Below are positions 1 to 6,577 of a stretch of 11,411 nucleotides of DNA, piece by piece. The first letter of the stretch is position 1. Every line of letters starts with the position of its first letter. Position numbers and translations under genes: made by a program. Source of the stretch: Oscillospiraceae bacterium (GTDB lineage Bacteria; Bacillota; Clostridia; Oscillospirales; Ruminococcaceae); assembly GCA_016296485.1 (NCBI GenBank), contig JAEDJF010000042.1, positions 1 to 11,411 of the forward strand. The letters are read 5' to 3'. The notes under the pieces are model-generated. The model was not told the DNA's origin. It ran no database searches and saw only the letters and a program-made list of their open reading frames with translations.

Positions 1-3000
1 TTCGCTCTTGATGAAGTCCTTATAACTTGCGGTAGGAGCCGCGGAGTCGAGCTGGAAGGGATTCTTGCCCTCTTTAGCAAGTCTCGGGTCAAAGCGGAAG
101 AGGTGCCAATAGCCGGCTTCGACCGCGTGTTTTTCCTCGGCCATGGAGTTGCCCATGCCGCCTTTGATTCCGTGGTTGATGCAGGGGGCGTAGGCGATGA
201 TGAGGGAAGGCCCGTCATAGCTTTCAGCCTCGGAAATTGCTTTTACACACTGCGCCATGTTGGCGCCCTGGGCAACCTGTGCGACGTAGATATATCCGTA
301 GCTCATAGCGATAGCCGCAAGGTCCTTCTTTTTGACCTCTTTGCCTGCGGCGGCGAACTGCGCCACAGCGCCGGTAGGTGTTGCTTTGGAGGACTGACCG
401 CCGGTGTTGGAGTAAACCTCGGTGTCGAAGACGAGGACGTTAATGTTTCTTCCGGAAGCGAGAACGTGGTCAAGACCGCCAAAACCGATGTCGTACGCCC
501 AACCGTCGCCGCCGAAAGCCCAGACGGATTTCTTCGCAAGGTAATCCTTGCCTTTAAGAATGTCGTTCGCTCTTTCGCAGCCGCATTCGCTGAGGGCGGC
601 GACGAGCTCTTTCGTTGCGGCGGCGTTTTCTTCGCCGTAATTTACAGTTTCAAGATATTTTTTCGCCGCGTTTACGGTGTTTTCATGTTTTCCGTTCTCG
701 GCGATATATTTAATTTTTTCGATATAGCTGTTTCTTATTGCTTCCTGTCCGAGGAACATTCCATAGCCGTACTCGGCGTTATCCTCAAAAAGGGAGTTTG
801 CCCAGGCGGGACCCTTGCCGTCCTTATTTACGGTATAAGGAGTGGAGGGAGCTGAGCCGCCCCAGATAGAGGAACAGCCGGTGGCGTTGGCAATATACAT
901 TCTTTCTCCATAAAGCTGGGTGACGAGCTTCGCGTAAGGGGTTTCGCCGCAGCCTGCGCAGGCGCCGGAGAACTCAAGAAGCGGACGTCTAAACTGACTG
1001 CCTTTAAGGGTGGCGGGCTTGAATTTTTCGCCGACCTCAATTTTTTCGGGAATATCAAGACCGTAGTCGAACACTTTCTGTTCGGAGAGCTGGCTCTCAA
1101 GGGGTTTCATCTCAAGGGCTTTGGCGCCTTTTCTTCCGGGACATACGTTGACGCAGGAGCCGCAACCGGTGCAGTCAAGGGAAGATACGGTCATAGCGAA
1201 ATGTTTCCCGGGAACGCCTGTCATGGGAACAGCCTTTACGCTTTCGGGAGCGGCTGCGACCTCCTCGTCGGTCATTACGACGGGGCGGATAACGGCGTGG
1301 GGGCAAACGTAGGAGCACATATTGCACTGAATGCAGTTTTCGGGAATCCATTCCGGAACGTCAACGGCGATGCCACGTTTTTCAAAAGCGGCGGTGCCGG
1401 CAGGGAAGGTGCCGTCCTCGCGGCCGGAGAAAACGGAAACGGGAAGCTTATCGCCTTTTTGAGCGGTGGCAGGAACGAGAACGGAGTTGACGAAGTCAAC
1501 GACCTCTTTGTTTTCGCCCTCAGCTTTGGCGACGGGAATATTTCCCTCGGCTTTTTTCCACTCGTCTGCGGGATAATCAACCTTTACGAAGTCCTTCATT
1601 CCTCGTTCGATTGCGGCGAAGTTCATCTGGATCACGGCGTCGCCTTTTTTGCCGTAAGAGGCAACGGCGGCTTCTTTCATATATTTCTCGGCGTCCTCTG
1701 CGGGAATGATGCCGGTAATTTTAAAGAATGCCGCCTGGAGAATCGTGTTTATCTTTCCGCCAAGACCGATTTCTCTTGCGATGGAAATGCCGTCAATGGT
1801 GTAAAACTCGATTTCATTTTCGGCAATGTAGCGCTTGACTTCGCCGGGGAGATGCCTGTTGATTTCGTCCAGATCCCAGCCGCAGTTGAGCAGGAATTTT
1901 CCGCCTTTTTTGAGTACGGAGACCATATCGTACTTGTTGACGTAGGACGGATTGTGACAGGCGACGAAGTCCGCACTGTTGATATAATAAGTGGACTTGA
2001 TGGGAGATTTTCCGAAGCGGAGATGGGAAATGGTTACGCCGCCGGACTTTTTAGAGTCGTAAGCAAAATAACCTTGGGCGTAAAGGTCGGTGTGGTCGCC
2101 GATGATTTTAATGGAGTTCTTGTTTGCGCCGACGGTGCCGTCGGAGCCGAGACCCCAGAACATGCAGCTCGTGTTTCCGGCGGGTGTGGTGTCCGGGCTT
2201 TCCTTGATTTCAAGGGAAAGGTTAGTAACATCGTCGTCGATGCCAATGGTGAAAGTGCGTTTTCCGTTCTCTTCGGCGTTGCGGTAAACTGCAATTATCT
2301 GTGCCGGGGTGGTGTCCTTGCTGCCAAGACCGTAGCGCCCGCCGAGAATTGTTGCGCTCTCGAATTTCGTTCCGCGAACGGCGGCGGAAACATCAAGATA
2401 AAGCGGTTCGCCAACTCCACCGGGCTCCTTAGTGCGGTCAAGAACGGAGATTGTCTTGACGGAATCCGGGATAACGTCAATGAGATGCTTTACGCTGAAA
2501 GGACGGTAGAGGCGGACTTTTATAAGTCCGTATTTTTTGCCAGAGGCGTTGAGGTAGTCGATGGTCTCCTCAATAGTGTCGCAAACGGAGCCCATAGCTA
2601 CAATAACGTGCTCGGCGTCCGGAGCGCCGTAGTAGTTGAAAAGCTTATAATCGGTGCCGATTTCGGCGTTGATTTTGTTCATATATTCCTCAACAACTTC
2701 GGGAAGTGCGTTATAGAACTTGTTGCAGGATTCTCTTGCCTGGAAGAAAATATCCGGGTTCTGGGCGGTGCCGCGGGTGACCGGGTGGTTGGGGTTAAGG
2801 GCGTTTTTGCGGAAAGCGTCAATGGCGTCAAAATCAGCGAGAGCCTTGAGCTGTTCGTAGTCCCAAACCTCGATTTTCTGAATCTCATGGGAGGTGCGGA
2901 AACCGTCGAAGAAATGTACAAAAGGAACTCTTCCTTTGATTGCGGAAAGGTGAGCTACGGGGGCGAGGTCCATTACCTCCTGCGGGTTGCCGGAGCAAAG

Positions 3001-3420
3001 CATGGCAAAGCCCGTCTGGCGGCAGGCGTAGACGTCCGAATGGTCGCCGAAAATGCTGAGTGCGTGGGAAGCGAGAGCCCTTGCGGAAACGTTGATGACT
3101 CCGGGAAGGAGCTCGCCGGCGATTTTATACATATTCGGGATCATAAGAAGAAGTCCCTGGGAAGCGGTGAACGTAGTGGTAAGGGCGCCGGCGGCAAGAG
3201 AGCCGTGGACGGAACCGGCAGCGCCGGCTTCGGACTGCATCTCCGTAACCTGGACCTTGTTGCCGAAAATATTGGTTCTTCCGCCTGCGGACCACTTGTC
3301 CGCAAGTTCAGCCATAACCGAGGAGGGCGTTATCGGATAGATTGCGGCTACGTCGGTGTACGCGTAGGAAACGTGAGCGGCGGCGGTGTTGCCGTCCATT
3401 GTTTTTTTTGAACGTGCCAA
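1..3420 (-). CDS. nifJ: Pyruvate:ferredoxin (flavodoxin) oxidoreductase, C-terminus cut by window edge
   Basis: This cytoplasmic enzyme oxidises pyruvate with CoA to acetyl-CoA and CO2 and reduces ferredoxin or flavodoxin, the main pyruvate-cleaving step of many anaerobes. The frame is open for 1140 codons with no interruption; family members are near 1170-1200 residues, so only the tail is missing. Visible motifs in order: YPITPSS (27-33); Glu64 in MQSEAGA and Arg114 in SARALASHA, at the same numbers as the TPP and pyruvate residues of the Desulfovibrio africanus enzyme; two ferredoxin-type [4Fe-4S] motifs, CIQCNMC..CP (Cys696-706) and CTGCGSC..CP (Cys750-760); Cys821, Cys824, Cys849 and Cys1080 for the proximal cluster; and the TPP motif GDGWAYDIG (971-979) with YSNTGGQ (1003-1009). 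The start is TTG at 3420: an in-frame TGA lies two codons upstream and AAGGAG sits nine bases away. ATG at codon 8 is the only nearby alternative. The gene is transcribed divergently from hprK. Confidence 0.97.
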   Translation of the reverse strand, partial: MARSKKTMDGNTAAAHVSYAYTDVAAIYPITPSSVMAELADKWSAGGRTNIFGNKVQVTEMQSEAGAAGSVHGSLAAGALTTTFTASQGLLLMIPNMYKIAGELLPGVINVSARALASHALSIFGDHSDVYACRQTGFAMLCSGNPQEVMDLAPVAHLSAIKGRVPFVHFFDGFRTSHEIQKIEVWDYEQLKALADFDAIDAFRKNALNPNHPVTRGTAQNPDIFFQARESCNKFYNALPEVVEEYMNKINAEIGTDYKLFNYYGAPDAEHVIVAMGSVCDTIEETIDYLNASGKKYGLIKVRLYRPFSVKHLIDVIPDSVKTISVLDRTKEPGGVGEPLYLDVSAAVRGTKFESATILGGRYGLGSKDTTPAQIIAVYRNAEENGKRTFTIGIDDDVTNLSLEIKESPDTTPAGNTSCMFWGLGSDGTVGANKNSIKIIGDHTDLYAQGYFAYDSKKSGGVTISHLRFGKSPIKSTYYINSADFVACHNPSYVNKYDMVSVLKKGGKFLLNCGWDLDEINRHLPGEVKRYIAENEIEFYTIDGISIAREIGLGGKINTILQAAFFKITGIIPAEDAEKYMKEAAVASYGKKGDAVIQMNFAAIERGMKDFVKVDYPADEWKKAEGNIPVAKAEGENKEVVDFVNSVLVPATAQKGDKLPVSVFSGREDGTFPAGTAAFEKRGIAVDVPEWIPENCIQCNMCSYVCPHAVIRPVVMTDEEVAAAPESVKAVPMTGVPGKHFAMTVSSLDCTGCGSCVNVCPGRKGAKALEMKPLESQLSEQKVFDYGLDIPEKIEVGEKFKPATLKGSQFRRPLLEFSGACAGCGETPYAKLVTQLYGERMYIANATGCSSIWGGSAPSTPYTVNKDGKGPAWANSLFEDNAEYGYGMFLGQEAIRNSYIEKIKYIAENGKHENTVNAAKKYLETVNYGEENAAATKELVAALSECGCERANDILKGKDYLAKKSVWAFGGDGWAYDIGFGGLDHVLASGRNINVLVFDTEVYSNTGGQSSKATPTGAVAQFAAAGKEVKKKDLAAIAMSYGYIYVAQVAQGANMAQCVKAISEAESYDGPSLIIAYAPCINHGIKGGMGNSMAEEKHAVEAGYWHLFRFDPRLAKEGKNPFQLDSAAPTASYKDFIKSE

Positions 3421-3429
3421 TGTACTTCA

Positions 3430-3435
3430 CTCCTT
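3430..3435 (-). promoter_or_regulatory. Ribosome binding site that fixes the nifJ TTG start
   Basis: On the minus strand AAGGAG is followed by nine bases and then TTG GCA. Reading back from that TTG, the codons are ACA, AGT and TGA, so no longer in-frame start is possible. The next start, ATG at 3399-3397, is 30 bases from the site, too far for efficient pairing. This makes TTG the best start. Confidence 0.8.
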
Positions 3436-3452
3436 ATTTTTTATACATAATA

Positions 3453-3481
3453 ATAGTACCACTAAATTACTTTTGTTTCAA
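3453..3481 (-). promoter_or_regulatory. Sigma-A-type promoter for nifJ
   Basis: The minus strand reads TTGAAA (3481-3476), a 17-base spacer, then TACTAT (3458-3453), close to TTGACA-17-TATAAT. Transcription would begin near 3446 and give a short leader of about 25 bases before the TTG start. An AT-only palindrome lies just upstream of the -35 box and could act as an UP-like element. This is assigned by eye only. Confidence 0.65.
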
Positions 3482-3487
3482 ACATTT

Positions 3488-3503
3488 TTTATAATATTAT
3501 AAA
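3488..3503. repeat. 16-bp AT-only perfect palindrome
   Basis: TTTATAATATTATAAA reads the same on both strands. It begins seven bases upstream of the nifJ -35 box on the minus strand, a position where AT-rich DNA can strengthen a promoter or bind a regulator. Such palindromes also arise by chance in AT-rich spacers, so a function is only a possibility. Confidence 0.5.
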
Positions 3504-3523
3504 TTTTTCTTTTTATACCCACA

Positions 3524-3549
3524 AAAAGCTTGAGCATGCTCAAACTTTT
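3524..3549. promoter_or_regulatory. Near-perfect 26-bp palindrome, candidate operator
   Basis: The core TTGAGCATGCTCAA (3530-3543) is a perfect 14-bp palindrome. Symmetry continues outward through one mismatched pair (C3529 and A3544) and four to five more matching pairs to 3524 and 3549. It lies about 45 bases upstream of the nifJ -35 box and about 120 bases upstream of the hprK -35 box. There is no convergent gene end here, so a dyad-symmetric protein binding site fits better than a terminator. A further copy of the half-site ATGCTCA occurs at 3587-3593. The cognate regulator is not identified. Confidence 0.55.
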
Positions 3550-3671
3550 CCGGCGCTGCCGCGAATCTGCAAATTAAAAAATGCTGATGCTCATGCGGAA
3601 TTTTTGCATTTTTGTTTTCTCGACTCGAAAAAACGGTATAAATAATATTTATTAAATTATATATAAAATAA

Positions 3672-3701
3672 TTGCAAAACCGGGGGTGAATAGGGTATAA
3701 T
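3672..3701 (+). promoter_or_regulatory. Sigma-A-type promoter for the hprK-murB-whiA-MATE-dnaE cluster
   Basis: TTGCAA (3672-3677) is followed by 18 bases and a perfect TATAAT (3696-3701). Transcription would start near 3708, about 30 bases before the hprK ATG. The downstream genes have no sizeable gaps, so this may drive the whole plus-strand cluster. Assigned by eye. Confidence 0.65.
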
Positions 3702-3738
3702 TAATTTGGTCTATTATTGAAACGGTGAGGGGACAGCT

Positions 3739-4713
3739 ATGGCTTCTAATTATAGCGTAAAACTTGAAAAAATAATAAGAGAATTCAATCTCGAAGAAAT
3801 CTGGGCTCCGGACAACCTTGAGGAAATAAAAATTAATACCAACGAGCTTAACCGCCCGGGTCTCCAGTTTGCGGGTTTTTACGAGCTTTTTGACCCGTCG
3901 AGGATACAGATTATCGGAAAAACCGAGTACACCTATCTTAAAAGTCTCGGAGCGGTTATGTATAAGACCGTCGAGGAGTTCTTTTCACACAGACCGGCGA
4001 TTACTATCATAACCTGGAACCTTACGGTGGACAAAAACTTTGTGGAGCTTGCAAAGAAATATAATGTTCCTCTCTACCGCACTTCGGAAGCGACTTCCGA
4101 ATTTATGTCCGGTCTTACACAGACTTTGAGTATCGCCCTTGCGAAACGGATTACAAGGCACGGCGTTTTCGTGGAAGTTTACGGCGAAGGAGTGCTCCTT
4201 TACGGCGAAAGCGGCGTAGGTAAAAGCGAAGTCGCAATGGAACTTATAAAGCGCGGGCATAGGCTTATTGCGGACGACGCCGTTGAAATCCGAAGAGTTT
4301 CCAAAAGGACTCTCGTCGGTACTTCTCCGGAAAATATCCGGCATTTTATGGAGCTTCGCGGCGTAGGTATAATAAATGCCATGAACCTTTTCGGAATGGG
4401 CGCCGTTAAAAAGAGCGAGAAGCTCGATATGGTCATCAATCTTGAGCCTTGGGACAACAACAAGGTCTATGACCGTATGGGCGCAAGGGACGTATATACG
4501 CAAATTCTTGACGTTGAGGTTCCGCTTATAACGATTCCCGTCCAGCCGGGACGCAACCTCGCCGTTATCGTCGAGGTTGCCGCAATGAACAACAGACAGA
4601 AACGAATGGGAAATAACGCCGCCATTGAGCTTATGGAGAGACTGAGTATTCCGATGCTCGAGGATGACGAAGACATAGGCGAGTGGGATTCCTATTTCGG
4701 ACTTGACGAATGA
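3739..4713 (+). CDS. hprK: HPr kinase/phosphorylase
   Basis: This bifunctional cytoplasmic enzyme phosphorylates the PTS phosphocarrier HPr on its regulatory serine and also removes that phosphate. It thereby sets carbon catabolite control and sugar uptake in Gram-positives. The 324-residue length is about the usual 310-330. Residues 1-130 form the variable N-terminal domain. The kinase core carries the Walker A loop GESGVGKSE (156-164), the DDAVEIRR stretch with Asp179 and Asp180, the family signature ELRGVGIINAMNLFG (205-219) and the C-terminal PVQPGRN loop (267-273). The start is ATG with GAGGGG six bases upstream. It is the first gene of the cluster, its last codon overlaps murB, and it is divergent from nifJ. 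Placing a PTS regulator beside pyruvate metabolism suggests a carbon-flow theme, which is inference. Confidence 0.98.
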   Translation: MASNYSVKLEKIIREFNLEEIWAPDNLEEIKINTNELNRPGLQFAGFYELFDPSRIQIIGKTEYTYLKSLGAVMYKTVEEFFSHRPAITIITWNLTVDKNFVELAKKYNVPLYRTSEATSEFMSGLTQTLSIALAKRITRHGVFVEVYGEGVLLYGESGVGKSEVAMELIKRGHRLIADDAVEIRRVSKRTLVGTSPENIRHFMELRGVGIINAMNLFGMGAVKKSEKLDMVINLEPWDNNKVYDRMGARDVYTQILDVEVPLITIPVQPGRNLAVIVEVAAMNNRQKRMGNNAAIELMERLSIPMLEDDEDIGEWDSYFGLDE

Positions 4714-5636
4714 AAGGGGAGCTTTTGTTGAAAAGGGAAGCTTTTCTCAGCTTTGCTGAAAGAATCGGTCTTGAGTTTTATGAAAACGAAAGCCTTTCAA
4801 AACATACTACTTTTAAAATCGGCGGACCCGCCGCGTTTTTTGTGAAGCCTTCATCGGTTGAACAGGTGTCGGAAGTAGTAAACTACTGCGCCGCCGGGGG
4901 AATACGGCTCGTCCCGCTCGGAAGGGGCTCCAATGTGCTCGTTTCCGACGAAGGAATCGACGGTGTGGTAATGAACCTCGGCTCTAAATTTTCCAAAATT
5001 ACGCTGCTGGACGAGGAAACAATATACTGCGAAGCTGGCGCGAACCTTATCCAGCTTTGCAATTTTGCCCTTGAAAATTCGCTTACGGGGCTCGAGTTCG
5101 CTTACGGGATTCCCGGTTCCGTGGGCGGTGCGGTTTTTATGAACGCTGGGGCCTACGGCGGAGAAATCAAAGACACGATAATCTACGCCGACCACGTTGA
5201 CAAAAACGGAAATACCGGAAGGTTTTTCGGCGACGAGCTCCAGATGTCCTACCGTCACAGTGTTTACAGCGGCAAAGATTATTATATTACCGGAGCGGCG
5301 TTTAAGCTTCAAAAAGGCGACAAGGACGAAATAAAGGAGAAAATGGAGGAGCTCCTCGCCAAAAGATACGACAAACAGCCTATGGATAAACCCAGCGCCG
5401 GAAGCACTTTTAAACGCCCGGAGGGGGCTTTCGCTTCGGCGCTTATTGACCAATGCGGTCTTAAAGGCTACCGCGTCGGCGGCGCGGAAGTGAGCACCAA
5501 ACACGCGGGTTTCGTAATAAACGCCGGCGGAGCTACATGCTCCGATGTGCTCACCCTTATTTCCGACGTGCAGAAAAAGATAAAAGAAGAGACCGGTTTC
5601 TCCCTTGAGCCGGAAGTTGAGATTTTGGGAAGATAA
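4710..5636 (+). CDS. murB: UDP-N-acetylmuramate dehydrogenase (UDP-N-acetylenolpyruvoylglucosamine reductase)
   Basis: This FAD enzyme uses NADPH to reduce UDP-GlcNAc-enolpyruvate to UDP-MurNAc, the second committed step of peptidoglycan precursor synthesis in the cytoplasm. The 308 residues match the shorter Bacillus-type (type II) MurB. Visible motifs: TTFKIGGPA near the N-terminus; the FAD-binding GRGSNVLVSDEGIDG; YGIPGSVGGAVFMNAGAYGG (132-151); YRHSVY; PSAGSTFKRP (228-237) with Ser232 as the likely proton donor; and the C-terminal EPEVEILG with Glu302 as the likely catalytic acid. The ATG at 4710 overlaps the hprK stop (ATGA), which suggests translational coupling. However, the strong AAGGGGAG lies just after it and fits a TTG start at 4728 (protein beginning MKREAFLSF), so the true protein may be six residues shorter. 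whiA follows after 20 bases. Confidence 0.97.
   Translation: MKGELLLKREAFLSFAERIGLEFYENESLSKHTTFKIGGPAAFFVKPSSVEQVSEVVNYCAAGGIRLVPLGRGSNVLVSDEGIDGVVMNLGSKFSKITLLDEETIYCEAGANLIQLCNFALENSLTGLEFAYGIPGSVGGAVFMNAGAYGGEIKDTIIYADHVDKNGNTGRFFGDELQMSYRHSVYSGKDYYITGAAFKLQKGDKDEIKEKMEELLAKRYDKQPMDKPSAGSTFKRPEGAFASALIDQCGLKGYRVGGAEVSTKHAGFVINAGGATCSDVLTLISDVQKKIKEETGFSLEPEVEILGR
4713..4721 (+). promoter_or_regulatory. Shine-Dalgarno-like AAAGGGGAG inside the 5' end of murB
   Basis: The purine-rich site lies after the ATG at 4710 and six bases before TTG at 4728. The ATG has no comparable site upstream, whereas every other gene in the cluster has a clear one. This argues that translation of murB may start mainly at TTG 4728, six codons in, with the overlapping ATG used, if at all, through coupling to hprK termination. 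Confidence 0.5.
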
Positions 5637-5656
5637 CGAGAAAGGACGGCGTAAAA

Positions 5657-6574
5657 ATGTCGTTTGCGACCGATTTAAAAGACGAGCTTTGCCGGGATAT
5701 TCCCGAGGACCCCAACGCTCTCCACGCGCTCATATACGGATTTCTCCTTTTTTCGCATAAATTTTCGGCGGAGGAAATCAGCTTTTCGGTGGTTCATGAG
5801 CCGACGGCAAGACTTTTTGCCGAAGCCGTCGCCGTCCATTGCGGAGTTCCCGTAAAAATAGTTTTCCACGAAAGGGCAAGGGGAACGCTTTATAAAGCGA
5901 GCATCGAAAAATCCTCCGGGCGGAAAAAGATAATGGATATCTTTTACCACAGCCCTAACGAGCCCCATTTGCGAATCAACCGCGCCAACATAGAAAGCGA
6001 GGAATACGTTCCTTATTTTCTTCGGGGGGCTTATCTCGTTTGCGGAAGCCTTACCGACCCGGAAAAGGATTATCACTGCGAGTTCGGCGTAAGCTATATG
6101 AACCTCTGCCGGGACCTTTCGACCCTTATCGGCGAGGTGCTTGCCCAGCCGAAAAGCACCGTGCGCCGGGGTTCATACGTCGTTTATTACAAAGAGAGCG
6201 AAAATATAGAGGACCTTCTCACTTACATAGGCGCGATGATGTCTTCCCTTGAACTGATGAATATCAAGATAGTAAAAGACATAAAAAACCGCGTCAACCG
6301 AAGGATGAACTGCGACAACGCGAATCTTGATAAAACACTGAACGCTTCGCTCCAACAGATTGAAGATATAAAGTATATTTTTGAATGCGGCGGAGAAGCG
6401 GAGCTTTCGGACGAGCTTCGGGAATTTGCGGAAATTCGCCTTGAAAACCCGGAAATGTCCCTTCGGGAGCTGGGCGAATCCGTCGAGCCGCCCCTTTCCC
6501 GTTCCGGCGTGAACCATAGACTGAAGCGGCTCGGCGAAATAGCCGCGAATCTTAGAAACGAAAACAAAGGATAA
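5657..6574 (+). CDS. whiA: DNA-binding protein WhiA
   Basis: WhiA joins a LAGLIDADG-homing-endonuclease-like fold, which has lost nuclease function, to a C-terminal helix-turn-helix. In actinobacteria it activates sporulation and division genes; in Firmicutes it is linked to cell division, chromosome segregation and envelope growth. The start MSFATDLKDEL matches the family N-terminus. FLRGAYLVCGSLTDPEKDYH (121-140) is the typical LAGLIDADG-like signature. Residues 266-296, containing SLRELGESVEPPLSRSGVNH, form the helix-turn-helix. The length of 305 is usual. AAAGGA lies ten bases before the ATG. In many clostridia rapZ and yvcK lie between murB and whiA; here they are missing and whiA follows murB directly. 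The MATE gene begins three bases after the stop, so the two are probably cotranslated. Confidence 0.95.
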   Translation: MSFATDLKDELCRDIPEDPNALHALIYGFLLFSHKFSAEEISFSVVHEPTARLFAEAVAVHCGVPVKIVFHERARGTLYKASIEKSSGRKKIMDIFYHSPNEPHLRINRANIESEEYVPYFLRGAYLVCGSLTDPEKDYHCEFGVSYMNLCRDLSTLIGEVLAQPKSTVRRGSYVVYYKESENIEDLLTYIGAMMSSLELMNIKIVKDIKNRVNRRMNCDNANLDKTLNASLQQIEDIKYIFECGGEAELSDELREFAEIRLENPEMSLRELGESVEPPLSRSGVNHRLKRLGEIAANLRNENKG

Positions 6575-6577
6575 AAG

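Larger units (their letters stand above)
3421..3738. other. Divergent intergenic region between nifJ and hprK
   Basis: These 318 bases hold no credible gene. They are strongly AT-rich compared with the coding DNA on both sides. They contain a promoter for nifJ at the left end, a 16-bp AT-only palindrome (3488-3503), a 26-bp near-perfect palindrome (3524-3549), a wide inverted repeat (AAAAATGC at 3577-3584 and GCATTTTT at 3606-3613, about 21 bases apart), and a promoter for hprK at the right end. TATAAA at 3637-3642 with TTGTTT at 3612-3617 might be a second, weaker plus-strand promoter, but the 19-base spacer makes it doubtful. Confidence 0.75.

Noticed and set aside
1201..3411. Long 736-codon plus-strand open frame, and a similar 250-codon one at 103-855
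   Set aside because: Both lie exactly antisense, codon for codon, to nifJ. The minus-strand frame encodes all PFOR motifs, while the plus-strand translations are Gly/Val/Ala-rich with no recognisable domain or ribosome binding site.
3530..3543. Palindrome as a CcpA cre site or a Rex site
   Set aside because: The cre consensus needs a central CG and the TGNNANCG arrangement, and Rex sites follow TTGTTAANNNNTTAACAA. TTGAGCATGCTCAA fits neither.
3524..3549. Palindrome as a bidirectional terminator
   Set aside because: No gene ends toward it from either side, since the flanking genes run outward. The symmetry is also continuous through the centre, which is more typical of a protein binding site.
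3577..3613. Inverted repeat AAAAATGC / GCATTTTT as a riboswitch or attenuator of hprK
   Set aside because: It lies upstream of the best hprK promoter and would not be in the transcript. The arms are short and AT-rich with a long loop.
5657..6574. whiA as a LAGLIDADG homing endonuclease from a mobile element
   Set aside because: WhiA proteins share this fold but carry a C-terminal helix-turn-helix and are chromosomal regulators. The full-length match and location next to murB fit WhiA.
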